A DNA stretch of 64,000 nucleotides, from the NCBI GenBank assembly GCA_016702305.1, contig JADJEH010000001.1, positions 806,001-870,000 on the forward strand, given 5' to 3'. Below the pieces are notes generated by a model that saw only the letters and a list, made by a program, of their open reading frames with translations, was not told the DNA's origin and made no database searches. This stretch comes from a bacterium (GTDB lineage: Bacteria; Electryoneota; RPQS01). Shown in pieces: positions 1-8,035 of this stretch; position 1 is the stretch's first letter, and the number at the start of each line of letters is the position of its first letter. A program made the translations under genes and the position numbers.

Positions 1-987
1 TGCGGCCAGATCGGCACAGCGTGCCGGATTGTCGACGAGGGCCCGCAATACATCACTAATTGATGCCGGATCGGCCTGTACGAATGGATGGTCGCCAATA
101 AGCTGCGACATGGCGGCCGGTACATTGGTTACCACGGGAATTCCCATCGCCAGCGCCTCCACCCCACTCATTCCATAACCCCATCCACCCTCGTTCGTCA
201 ACTGATCCACGAATAGATCGCAGGATTCCTTGGCGGCCAGCGCCTGGTCGTGGGTCATGTTCTGGATTAGAACAAGCTCGACGCGATGCGTCCTCGACAG
301 CTCGGCTACTGCGCGTTGCACATGCGCCGTGCCCTTTTGCGGATTGCGCGCGGCGTGACCGATACGCAAGACCGTTCCGGGCGCGTACGGCTTTGCCTTG
401 AAACGGGAGAGGTCCAACGGCAGATACTGGTAGCACAGGCGCCGGTCAATTGCAGCGAGATCCCATTCAGGAGTCAAACGCAGATCTGTGATACGATCCA
501 CGGCCGGAATATACCCGCGCGACCGCAGGTCGGAACCGTGGTAATAGGCGATAATCGGCTTGCCGAGAGACTTGAAAGTCCGCGCGAAACGGGCATCGCG
601 TGTGAAATCCGCGCCGCCATCGAGGTGCAAGACATCGAACGCGAAGAGCTCATGCTGACGAATGGCGGCGTTGATCTTACGCCAGTTGCGTTCGTCGCGC
701 AAGGCATGGAGCGCACGAGCTACCGGATTCGGAGTCCAGTGCGGCAACCGATCCTCTACGACGCGCGACGGAATTGCATGAGGGTCGTGGGCCACAAGTT
801 TGCGCAGTCCGCGCACCCAACCATGGTTCGGCATTCCGTGCAAGTTCAGGCAAATGTCGTCGGGAAAATCCCAGCGGCTGTGCCAGAAAGTGATGAAACG
901 GCATGTGTCACCGCGGCGCTCGTGTTCGCGTTTGAACAAAGACAGAGTGCCGGATACATGCTCCGGCGCCAAGTAGAGAATCTTCAT
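1..987 (-). CDS. GT4-like glycosyltransferase, C-terminus cut by window edge
   Basis: The frame is open from an ATG at 987 to the left edge, giving 329 codons with no stop. The product starts MKILYLAPEHVSGTL, a Rossmann-type opening. The second half carries the usual GT-B retaining pattern: a GHAARNPQKGT donor-site loop and then GYGMSGVEALAMGIPVVT, the E-x7-E-like region that binds nucleotide sugar. I infer a transferase that adds a sugar to a lipid-linked or capsular glycan on the cytoplasmic side. Its ATG overlaps the TGA of the flippase upstream by 4 nt, so the two are probably translationally coupled. The acceptor and the sugar cannot be read from the sequence. Confidence 0.8.
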   Translation of the reverse strand, partial: MKILYLAPEHVSGTLSLFKREHERRGDTCRFITFWHSRWDFPDDICLNLHGMPNHGWVRGLRKLVAHDPHAIPSRVVEDRLPHWTPNPVARALHALRDERNWRKINAAIRQHELFAFDVLHLDGGADFTRDARFARTFKSLGKPIIAYYHGSDLRSRGYIPAVDRITDLRLTPEWDLAAIDRRLCYQYLPLDLSRFKAKPYAPGTVLRIGHAARNPQKGTAHVQRAVAELSRTHRVELVLIQNMTHDQALAAKESCDLFVDQLTNEGGWGYGMSGVEALAMGIPVVTNVPAAMSQLIGDHPFVQADPASISDVLRALVDNPARCADLAA

Positions 988-2459
988 GCGCCGAACATAC
1001 GCCGCACCGTGCGCAACTCTTGCGGAGTGAAAAATCTGAGTGCAACAAGCACTAACGGAAACGCCACTGCAAGTCCAAGGCGGGCAGGCACGGACAGATC
1101 GATGTACGAGGCCGTCAGGATGAACAGCGATCCGACTCCAAAGAGCAGCAAGATGCGCGGCCACTCGTAAGGAATCGGATAGAGGCGATTGGCGACGTTG
1201 AAGATCAGCATGGCCTGCACGATGAATGCGGCAAGCGTCACCCAAGCGGACGCGAGCATTCCATACCTTGGAACAAGCAGCAGGTTGCCGACGATTGTAA
1301 CAGCGGCCGCCGCGCCAGTGACCATGGGAAGCCGCCGGGTTGCCTTCTTCAAGAAAATGCCGACCATCAAGTTGGCGTAAATACCATCAAAGATGTGGGC
1401 AAAGAGAATCAACGGGAAAACGGTGAACCCTGCCCAGAATGCGGGCGCGATGATCTGTCCGACAATCGGGAGATCAGCGGTCAGCAGCGGTTGTGCCAGC
1501 AGCGAGAGCCATACCGTGAAGCACATTGAGGCCAGCACGTAATACGTGAGGACCTTGGAGAATAGCACGGGCGCTTGCTCGTCGGAGGCGTGCTTCAGCG
1601 AAAAGGGCTGCCAGGCAAAACGAAACGCCGCATTGATAACGCCCATGAACATCCCGAGCTTGTAGCCCGCCGAGTACAGGCCCGCCTCTTCCGAACCGCG
1701 GTAAACTTCTATAGCCTTGCGGCCGGCGAGTTCCACAATCATAACGAACAGATACGTCGGGATATTAGGCAATCCGAAACGCAGCATCTCGCGTAACAGC
1801 GGACCATCCACTTTCCATTCGATGTCGCGCCATATTCCCGGTATCAGCAGCAGAGCGGTCAGAATGCTCGCGATCAGATTCGCGATCAAGACGCCTTGCA
1901 GGCCGAGTCCCATCACTTCGATGAAATAGATATTCAGTCCAAGAGTCACCGCGACGTTAATCAGCTTCTGTCCGGCGAAGACAAGCGGCCTGTTCTCACT
2001 TCGCAGTCTTAGAAACGGATAGGCACCTATGGTGTCAAAGAACAATACGCCGATGCAGATCAGCACGTTTGGTGCAACGGTCGCCGGATCTTGCGGCGTA
2101 GTGATGAGCAGATCGCCGATTGGGGCGCTGACCAAAGCAAGCACCGCGCTCAATCCGAGGCTCGTTCCGAGGGCGAGCACGATCGTGGTTCCGGTTACGA
2201 CCGGTTTCGAACGCCCGTGATCGCTCAGATTGTAAAAACGCAAGTAGGCGATGTCCATGCCATACGCATAGAACGTATACATTACCGCCAGAAACAGATA
2301 GTAGAGCGACAGCTCGCCGTAGTCCGCTGCTGACATGCGATGGCTGTAATACGGCAGCAGCAGGAACGTAATGGACCGAGTTAGTACGTGCGCAAGACCA
2401 TAGATAGCGGATTCTTTGGTCAGCGCGCGCAGCCGATGGGATACACTATTAGACGACAA
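984..2459 (-). CDS. Wzx/MVF-type polysaccharide flippase
   Basis: A 491-residue polytopic membrane protein with about 12-14 hydrophobic segments. Its N-terminus, including LTKESAIYGLAHVLTRSITF, matches oligosaccharide flippases of the MOP superfamily. These proteins move undecaprenyl-linked repeat units across the inner membrane. The start is a TTG at 2459 that overlaps the end of the GT-C gene by 11 nt, and the stop overlaps the downstream glycosyltransferase by 4 nt. A flippase between two transferases indicates a surface-polysaccharide or glycolipid locus running off the left edge. The specific substrate is unknown. Confidence 0.85.
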   Translation of the reverse strand: MSSNSVSHRLRALTKESAIYGLAHVLTRSITFLLLPYYSHRMSAADYGELSLYYLFLAVMYTFYAYGMDIAYLRFYNLSDHGRSKPVVTGTTIVLALGTSLGLSAVLALVSAPIGDLLITTPQDPATVAPNVLICIGVLFFDTIGAYPFLRLRSENRPLVFAGQKLINVAVTLGLNIYFIEVMGLGLQGVLIANLIASILTALLLIPGIWRDIEWKVDGPLLREMLRFGLPNIPTYLFVMIVELAGRKAIEVYRGSEEAGLYSAGYKLGMFMGVINAAFRFAWQPFSLKHASDEQAPVLFSKVLTYYVLASMCFTVWLSLLAQPLLTADLPIVGQIIAPAFWAGFTVFPLILFAHIFDGIYANLMVGIFLKKATRRLPMVTGAAAAVTIVGNLLLVPRYGMLASAWVTLAAFIVQAMLIFNVANRLYPIPYEWPRILLLFGVGSLFILTASYIDLSVPARLGLAVAFPLVLVALRFFTPQELRTVRRMFGA

Positions 2460-3603
2460 AAAGCAGGTAAGGTAGAGTAAAGATCAGCAGGAAGAGCCAC
2501 GGAGATTGCAGACGGACCGGCAGGTTAGCGATTCCGATGGCAATGGCGGGCCACGCCACAAATAAATAGCGACCTTCGGCTTGATCGTAGCGCAAATTCA
2601 GCCATAGGAATCCACATAGAACAGTTAGAGCGAACAGCATCATCAATGGTGATTGCACGCGCCTGCGAAAGATACCGCCCACGACCGCCGTAAGCAAGAC
2701 CAAGCCGGGGAGCATCAAGACCCCGCCCTTGGCTCCACCCCACAACTCGCTCCAGGGAAAGATCGCTGAACGTGTGAAGTAAGATAGAAACGTCGCGCTT
2801 GGCCAATGCCACAAAGCCGCGCCAAATCCGGCGGATAGCGGCAGGAATCCACCAAAGTGCTCGACGTTGCGCCACGCCAACGGCGCCAGTGCTATCGCAA
2901 TTGCAAGAAGTGTCAGAGCGAATCGGGCGGGTGACTTGTCACTTACGATAAACAGCGTATAGAGAACGAATGGTGCGACCAAGAGCAGAGACGCCTTAAC
3001 GTACAGGCCGATGACGAAAAGCGTGGCAATTGCGGCGAGAGTGGACGGACGTCGGACTTCAAGGCTCCTGAGGCACGCTAGGGAAATGACTCCCGCAACA
3101 AGCCAGGCGAGGGCCTCATTGCCGGCCTGAGTCGAGAAGCGAGCCATAACGCCGGACAAGGAAAGTAGAATGATGGTGGCCGAGTGGATCGCTCCCCCGC
3201 GACCGCCGACCAGCTCATCGCAAAGCTGCCAGGCCACGACCAAGATCCCAATCCAGCACGCCAGTGACAGCCAACGCCCGACGAAGGCGATGGCATCGGC
3301 GTCTCCTGCCGTGACCAGCTTGCAGGCAAGCGCATGGAGAATGTAATAGAACGGAGACTGGTAATTCTCAAAGGAGGGTGTAGCGCCCGCGAGCCAGTCG
3401 GCAATCGGTTCGCCGTTCGATGGCAAAGAGCCCGTCCGCAAAATGTGCTGGGTATAGGCGACGTGGGCAACTTCATCGTTATACGCAGACAGCTTGCCCA
3501 CTTGAACGGGTTGGTCAAACGGCGTTTGAAATATCAACGCAACGCGCACAACCAATCCAAACGCCAGCGCGATGATGAGCGCTTCCCGCCACCCACCCTT
3601 CAA
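2449..3603 (-). CDS. GT-C membrane glycosyltransferase (GT39/ArnT-like)
   Basis: A polytopic membrane protein. The first transmembrane helix is followed by YNDEVAHVAYTQHIL, the D-E-x-x-H motif of the first periplasmic loop in GT-C enzymes, which use polyprenyl-phosphate sugars. The frame stays open up to 3801, but that extension lies inside gpmI, is arginine-rich and does not look like protein. I therefore place the start at a TTG at 3603, giving about 384 residues and lying 6 nt after the gpmI stop. No strong Shine-Dalgarno is seen. It probably modifies a glycan in the periplasm. It is listed as GT39-like, but a DUF2142-type relative is possible. Confidence 0.65.
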   Translation of the reverse strand: MKGGWREALIIALAFGLVVRVALIFQTPFDQPVQVGKLSAYNDEVAHVAYTQHILRTGSLPSNGEPIADWLAGATPSFENYQSPFYYILHALACKLVTAGDADAIAFVGRWLSLACWIGILVVAWQLCDELVGGRGGAIHSATIILLSLSGVMARFSTQAGNEALAWLVAGVISLACLRSLEVRRPSTLAAIATLFVIGLYVKASLLLVAPFVLYTLFIVSDKSPARFALTLLAIAIALAPLAWRNVEHFGGFLPLSAGFGAALWHWPSATFLSYFTRSAIFPWSELWGGAKGGVLMLPGLVLLTAVVGGIFRRRVQSPLMMLFALTVLCGFLWLNLRYDQAEGRYLFVAWPAIAIGIANLPVRLQSPWLFLLIFTLPYLLFVV

Positions 3604-3608
3604 TGAAT

Positions 3609-5135
3609 TCAGCGAGTCAGTAGCGATTGTCCGGTCATCTCCGCAGGCTGCGAGACTTGCAAATACTCGAGGATGGTGGGTGCGAGGTCGGCCAAGCGCC
3701 CTCCGTCGCGCAAACGCATGCCGACCGGTGCGTGCAGCAACGCGACAGGAACAAGATTCGTTGTGTGAGCAGTATGGGGGCCGTTTGTCGTCGGATCCCA
3801 CATTTGTTCCGCATTTCCGTGATCGGCCGTAATGAGCAAGGCGTAATCGGCCGCGCGCGCGGCTTCGACCATGCGCTTGACGGCGCCGTCAACGGCTTCG
3901 ACAGCGCTGACCGCCGCGTTCATGACGCCTGTGTGACCAACCATGTCGCAATTTGCGAAATTGACGCAGATGAATTCGTACCGTTGCTCGCGAATGGCGT
4001 TGCAAAGTTGTTGAGTGACTTCCGGGGCACTCATCTCGGGCTGCAAGTCATACGTTGCCACTTTGGGCGACTGAATTAGGATTCTATCCTCTTGCTCAAA
4101 AGGGGTATCTTGCCCGCCATTGAAGAAGAACGTAACGTGCGGGTACTTTTCTGTCTCAGCGATTCGCAATTGCCGAAGACCATGCTGAGAAAGCACTTGT
4201 CCGAGAATCTTTGACAGTGACTGCGGTGGGAACAGCACCGGGAAACGATAGGCTTCATGGTATTGAGTCATTGTAACATACGAACGCAACTGGAACGGAC
4301 AAGCAAACTCGGCGAATGCAGGGTCCGTTAGGGCAGCGGTCAATTGGCGAGCGCGGTCGGCGCGGAAATTGAAAAAGAGCGCGCCGTCGCCATTTTGAAT
4401 GCGAGTAGGCGTTTGGGAGGCGATGATGGTTGGAAGAATAAACTCGTCAGTCGTACCGGCATCGTACGACGCCTGCACTGCGGCACTGGGTGTTGAGGCG
4501 TGCAAACCCGTGCCATGAACCAGTGCATCGTAGGCCTTGGCGAGTCGCTCCCATCTTTTGTCGCGATCCATCGCATAGTAGCGGCCCGCCACAGTGCCGA
4601 TTATGCCGACGCCAATCTCGGTCATCCATCGTTCCAGCGTAGCAACATGATCCATGCCGCTGTGGGGTGGCGTGTCCCGGCCATCGGTGAATACGTGGAT
4701 GACGACATTTTTGAAATTGTCGCGTCGGCATGTCTCAAGAATCGCGCGTACGTGGTTCAACGAGGAGTGAACGCCGCCGTCACTGATCAGACCCAATAGG
4801 TGCAGCGTCGCGTCGCGCGCGCGCAGTTCGGCCAGCAGTGACAGCAGCACGGGATTCGAATAAAATGAACCGTCGCGTATCGCTACGTCAATGCGCGTTA
4901 TATCCTGATAGACGACTCGGCCCGCGCCAATATTCAGATGGCCAACTTCGCTGTTGCCCATTTGTCCCGCGGGCAGGCCGACATCTTCGCCACATGTGAT
5001 CAGCGTGGCGGATGGATTATCGCGCCACATGGCGTCAAGATACGGCGTATCAGCCTGCGTGACTGCGTTGTATGGACCGGCCGGTGCAAGACCGTAGCCA
5101 TCCAGAATTGCGAGAATAATGCGACGTGTGTTCAT
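3609..5135 (-). CDS. gpmI: 2,3-bisphosphoglycerate-independent phosphoglycerate mutase
   Basis: Interconverts 3- and 2-phosphoglycerate in glycolysis and gluconeogenesis, using two Mn2+ ions and a phosphoserine. The protein is 508 residues, the normal length. ILDGYGLAP at the N-terminus holds the first metal-binding Asp. GNSEVGHLNIGAGR holds the catalytic serine (Ser62). VFTDGRDTPP and the C-terminal ITADHGNAE supply further metal ligands. The ATG at 5135 overlaps the selB stop by 4 nt. This is a central-metabolism gene sitting between selB and the surface-glycan genes, and nothing about it looks damaged. Confidence 0.97.
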   Translation of the reverse strand: MNTRRIILAILDGYGLAPAGPYNAVTQADTPYLDAMWRDNPSATLITCGEDVGLPAGQMGNSEVGHLNIGAGRVVYQDITRIDVAIRDGSFYSNPVLLSLLAELRARDATLHLLGLISDGGVHSSLNHVRAILETCRRDNFKNVVIHVFTDGRDTPPHSGMDHVATLERWMTEIGVGIIGTVAGRYYAMDRDKRWERLAKAYDALVHGTGLHASTPSAAVQASYDAGTTDEFILPTIIASQTPTRIQNGDGALFFNFRADRARQLTAALTDPAFAEFACPFQLRSYVTMTQYHEAYRFPVLFPPQSLSKILGQVLSQHGLRQLRIAETEKYPHVTFFFNGGQDTPFEQEDRILIQSPKVATYDLQPEMSAPEVTQQLCNAIREQRYEFICVNFANCDMVGHTGVMNAAVSAVEAVDGAVKRMVEAARAADYALLITADHGNAEQMWDPTTNGPHTAHTTNLVPVALLHAPVGMRLRDGGRLADLAPTILEYLQVSQPAEMTGQSLLTR

Positions 5136-7009
5136 TGACTATTTTCAAAATTGCGGCCAGGCACGCGATCGTTGCCGCGCCGCTCTGTGATGCCGATCAT
5201 GTCGAGGTACTCGAGAAACGGAACGACATACTTCCTTGACGAGGTAAGAACTTTGCTAAGTTCTGAAACCTGTACGGTGCCCTGGCGCAGGAGCAGGTCG
5301 CGCACTAATTGAACGGCGTTCGCAAAGACGGACTTCTCGAAGAACATGTCCGTCCCGAGCCGCATTGCTCGATCTGTGCGCATGGCGATCACGAGCGCAC
5401 GCTCGATGTCGCTCTTTGACCGGCCGAGCCGTTCGCTAAGCATGCCTGAATTCGACGGAGCGAAACCGTCAGTTTGTAACTGCTGTAAAATTGACTCGAG
5501 GAGCTTGGCCGTATTCTCGTCGAGTGTGTTTGACGCTGTTTGGAGGCGGACCAGCCCGTCTTGAATGATGATTCGTTTCTGCCGCTGCAATTCCGCGAGT
5601 GCATGACTCAGCAGCGGTTCAGGAAGGGCGCGCAGCGATGCCGCAAGCTGAGCGGATGTGAAGCCTGTGGCATCTTTTTGCCGCGCATGAAGTTCGGCGA
5701 TTTGTTTCAGAATTGTATCGCACCAGCGGCGGAGACTACTGGCGTGAAATGCGAAGCCGGCGTGGAAGCTGACGGCGTTGTCGCCCTTCAAGAAGTGGGT
5801 CGTTAACCAGTCGTCGCTCACGCCAAAGTTCTGGCCGAGTGCGCGCAGTGTAAGTCCGTATGGTGCGCGGTACTCAAGCCAAACTGTAAGCACGCTGGCC
5901 AAGTCCGTGACGGCAAATCGCGAAAGAATATCGGCGGCTTGCGCGCGTTGGCGAGCCGGCCGCAACGGCGGGTCGGATTCCAAGACAAGAGCGCCGCCCA
6001 ATGTATCCATCGGCGAATAGCGACGGATAATACAGCGGTCGTTCCATATCGCAACTACCGGCTCATCGAGCAACAGCAGGCCATAAAGAAACTCATCCCG
6101 CGATCCGAGCAAGCGGAATCGTGCCATCACTTCTTGTGTGCCGATCAACACGCGCACGCGCTGGCGATCCTTCAAGGGCGGCGCTTCCGCGATTTGCTCA
6201 AAACGTATGGCGAGACGGCGCGAGGCCCTAAGCGCATGCGGCTGCGTGAGCGTCTGCCCGCGCACAGGAATCTCGTCGCAATTGACGTTCAGAGCAGCGC
6301 GCATCCCGGCGCGCAGAACGGTATGCTCACGAGCATTGGATTGGAGTTGCTTCACTCGCGCGGGCACTGCACCGGGTTGGAACTCGACTCGTTGTTCTTT
6401 CTCAACGGTGCCGGAGAGCAAAGTCCCCGTGACCACCGTGCCGTGGCCGTGAATCGTGAAGACGCGGTCAATCGGTATGCGCAAGACACCACGATCTGAT
6501 CGGCGGGCGGCCGTAGGAAGAGTCTTCACCAAGTACTCACGCAAGGAAGGAATGCCCGCGCCGGACAGTGAATCCACTTCGAAGATCGGCGCGTCAACAA
6601 GAAAGGTACCGAGGGTCACTTCGCGGATCTGTTCTTTGACGAGTTCGCGCCATGATGACTCGGTCACGCCGCACTTGGTCAGCACGATGGCGCCCGACGG
6701 TATGCCGAGCAATCGAAGAATATGCAAATGCTCACGAGTCTGAGGCATTACGCCATCGTCGGCGGCAATGACGAGCAACGCAAAATCCACCGTCGCCGCG
6801 CCGGCGACCATATTGTGGATGAACTTCTCGTGACCTGGCACGTCAATAATCGCGGCGACATCTTCAAGAAATGCGTAGCCGAGGTCAATCGTAATCTGCC
6901 TGCGCTTCTCCTCGGGAAGGCGATCCGGATCCGTTCCGGTGAGAGCGCGAACGAGGGACGATTTTCCGTGGTCAATGTGTCCGGCGGTGCCGACGATGAC
7001 TCGGCCCAT
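5132..7009 (-). CDS. selB: Selenocysteine-specific translation factor SelB
   Basis: Delivers Sec-tRNA(Sec) to UGA codons that carry a SECIS element. The 625 residues show an EF-Tu-like GTPase domain (P-loop GHIDHGKS at 10-17, G3 DVPGH at 56-60), beta-barrel domains, and C-terminal winged helices. The last of these ends in the typical SRKYVVPFLEYLD segment that binds the SECIS hairpin. Two GTPase positions are unusual. The switch I residue before ITIDLG is Gln38 instead of Gly. The G4 motif reads TKCG (111-114), without the Asp that selects guanine. The ATG overlaps the TAA of the small upstream gene by one base (TAATG). Confidence 0.93.
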   Translation of the reverse strand: MGRVIVGTAGHIDHGKSSLVRALTGTDPDRLPEEKRRQITIDLGYAFLEDVAAIIDVPGHEKFIHNMVAGAATVDFALLVIAADDGVMPQTREHLHILRLLGIPSGAIVLTKCGVTESSWRELVKEQIREVTLGTFLVDAPIFEVDSLSGAGIPSLREYLVKTLPTAARRSDRGVLRIPIDRVFTIHGHGTVVTGTLLSGTVEKEQRVEFQPGAVPARVKQLQSNAREHTVLRAGMRAALNVNCDEIPVRGQTLTQPHALRASRRLAIRFEQIAEAPPLKDRQRVRVLIGTQEVMARFRLLGSRDEFLYGLLLLDEPVVAIWNDRCIIRRYSPMDTLGGALVLESDPPLRPARQRAQAADILSRFAVTDLASVLTVWLEYRAPYGLTLRALGQNFGVSDDWLTTHFLKGDNAVSFHAGFAFHASSLRRWCDTILKQIAELHARQKDATGFTSAQLAASLRALPEPLLSHALAELQRQKRIIIQDGLVRLQTASNTLDENTAKLLESILQQLQTDGFAPSNSGMLSERLGRSKSDIERALVIAMRTDRAMRLGTDMFFEKSVFANAVQLVRDLLLRQGTVQVSELSKVLTSSRKYVVPFLEYLDMIGITERRGNDRVPGRNFENSQ

Positions 7010-7233
7010 TATTCGCGCCGGAATATGCTCTGCATATCAAATGTATGGTACTCGGCCATGCACCATTGACAGCCGTTATATTGAGGCCTGTGCTGCGTGT
7101 CAATCATGCGCTTCACTTGATCCAGAGTGTACACTTTACGGCGTTTGTCTTCTGGAATCTTTTTGATCTGGCACTCGTACTTCGGCGATGCCATGCTATG
7201 AATGATCAGGTTTTCTTCGTCAACGAGAAACAT
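7009..7233 (-). CDS. Small CxxC protein of unknown function
   Basis: A 74-residue protein from an ATG at 7233, squeezed between the pseudouridine synthase stop (7236) and the selB start (one-base TAATG overlap). It is rich in Lys and Arg and has a central Cys followed by a C-x2-C (GCQWCMAEYHTFD), with two His nearby. Metal or redox binding is therefore possible. I do not recognise the family. The tight coupling on both sides supports a real gene that is co-translated with selB. Whether it has anything to do with selenium is open. Confidence 0.65.
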   Translation of the reverse strand: MFLVDEENLIIHSMASPKYECQIKKIPEDKRRKVYTLDQVKRMIDTQHRPQYNGCQWCMAEYHTFDMQSIFRRE

Positions 7234-7235
7234 GA

Positions 7236-7961
7236 TTAGTCCTCGGTGTGTTTGGAAGTAGTAGGCTGCGCGAACTTGGCACGCAGCAAGCGAAGTTCTG
7301 TGGGAGTAAGTTCGCGCCAGCGGCCGGGACGCAAACTGCCGAGCTTGATGCCGGCTTGTTCAATGCGAGTCAGCGAAATTACGTGCGAACCCAGTGCCGT
7401 AATCATGCGGCGCAGTTGGCGTTTTCGGCCGTCACCCAGGGTCACATCGTAGACGGAAGCAGTGACTTGGGTGACCTCTATGGCGCGCGCAAGTCCATCG
7501 GCCAGCTCGATGCCTCGAACAAGCCGCATGGCCTGCTTGTACTCAAGCTGCGGATGAACTTCAACTCGGTACACTTTGCGTGACCCGAAGCTGGGATGGG
7601 CCAGCCGATGCGCAAGGTCCCCGTCGTCCGTTATCAACATCAGTCCGGCGGAATCGCGATCGAGGCGGCCCACCGGGAAATACCGGCGGTCCTTCGGAAG
7701 ATAGTCGAGGATTATGGTCCCCTCTTCCCGACTGAGCTTGCACGTGCTCAGGACGCCAACGGGTTTGTTCAACATGAGCACTTTGGGATCGAGTGCCGCC
7801 AGGACTCGCTGGCCGTGAACGTGAACGACATCGTTTTCGGGATCAACGGTCACGCCGAGTCGTGTGGTCCGACGGTTGTTCACAGTAACCGCGCCGGAGG
7901 CGATAAGTTCATCCGCGGCGCGACGTGAGCAGACGCCGTGACGCGCGAGATAGCGGTTCAA
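7236..7961 (-). CDS. RsuA/RluB-type rRNA pseudouridine synthase
   Basis: Isomerises a specific uridine in rRNA. It has an N-terminal S4 RNA-binding domain (LNRYLARHGVCSRRAADELI) and then the catalytic domain with GRLDRDSAGLMLITDDG, where the Asp of RLD is the nucleophile. The frame is open up to 8081, but that part overlaps the PEGA gene and a hairpin. The best start is a TTG at 7961 with GGAA just upstream, giving 241 residues; a TTG at 7979 is the alternative. I cannot tell RluB from RsuA or RluF, so no symbol is given. Confidence 0.88.
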   Translation of the reverse strand: MNRYLARHGVCSRRAADELIASGAVTVNNRRTTRLGVTVDPENDVVHVHGQRVLAALDPKVLMLNKPVGVLSTCKLSREEGTIILDYLPKDRRYFPVGRLDRDSAGLMLITDDGDLAHRLAHPSFGSRKVYRVEVHPQLEYKQAMRLVRGIELADGLARAIEVTQVTASVYDVTLGDGRKRQLRRMITALGSHVISLTRIEQAGIKLGSLRPGRWRELTPTELRLLRAKFAQPTTSKHTED

Positions 7962-7977
7962 TCGTTCCGGCTTCAGC

Positions 7978-8000
7978 AAAAGACCCTCGGGTTGAGGGTC
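7978..8000 (-). terminator. Intrinsic terminator or attenuator before the pseudouridine synthase
   Basis: On the minus strand a 7-bp perfect stem (GACCCTC / GAGGGTC) with a 5-nt loop is followed by TTTT. It lies 36 nt after the stop of the PEGA gene and ends only about 17 nt before the preferred TTG start of the pseudouridine synthase. It would end or attenuate transcription coming from selA-nfeD-slipin-PEGA. The U-tract is short, so strength is uncertain. Confidence 0.5.
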
Positions 8001-8035
8001 TATTGCGCGAGGGCCGCCCGTTCGGCGCACGGCCT

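Noticed and set aside
286..1170. Long open frame on the plus strand opposite the first glycosyltransferase and the flippase end
   Set aside because: It has no recognisable domain and reads as the antisense of two clear minus-strand genes.
3604..3801. N-terminal extension of the GT-C transferase
   Set aside because: It lies in gpmI, is arginine-rich and precedes the first membrane helix; the start was moved to 3603.
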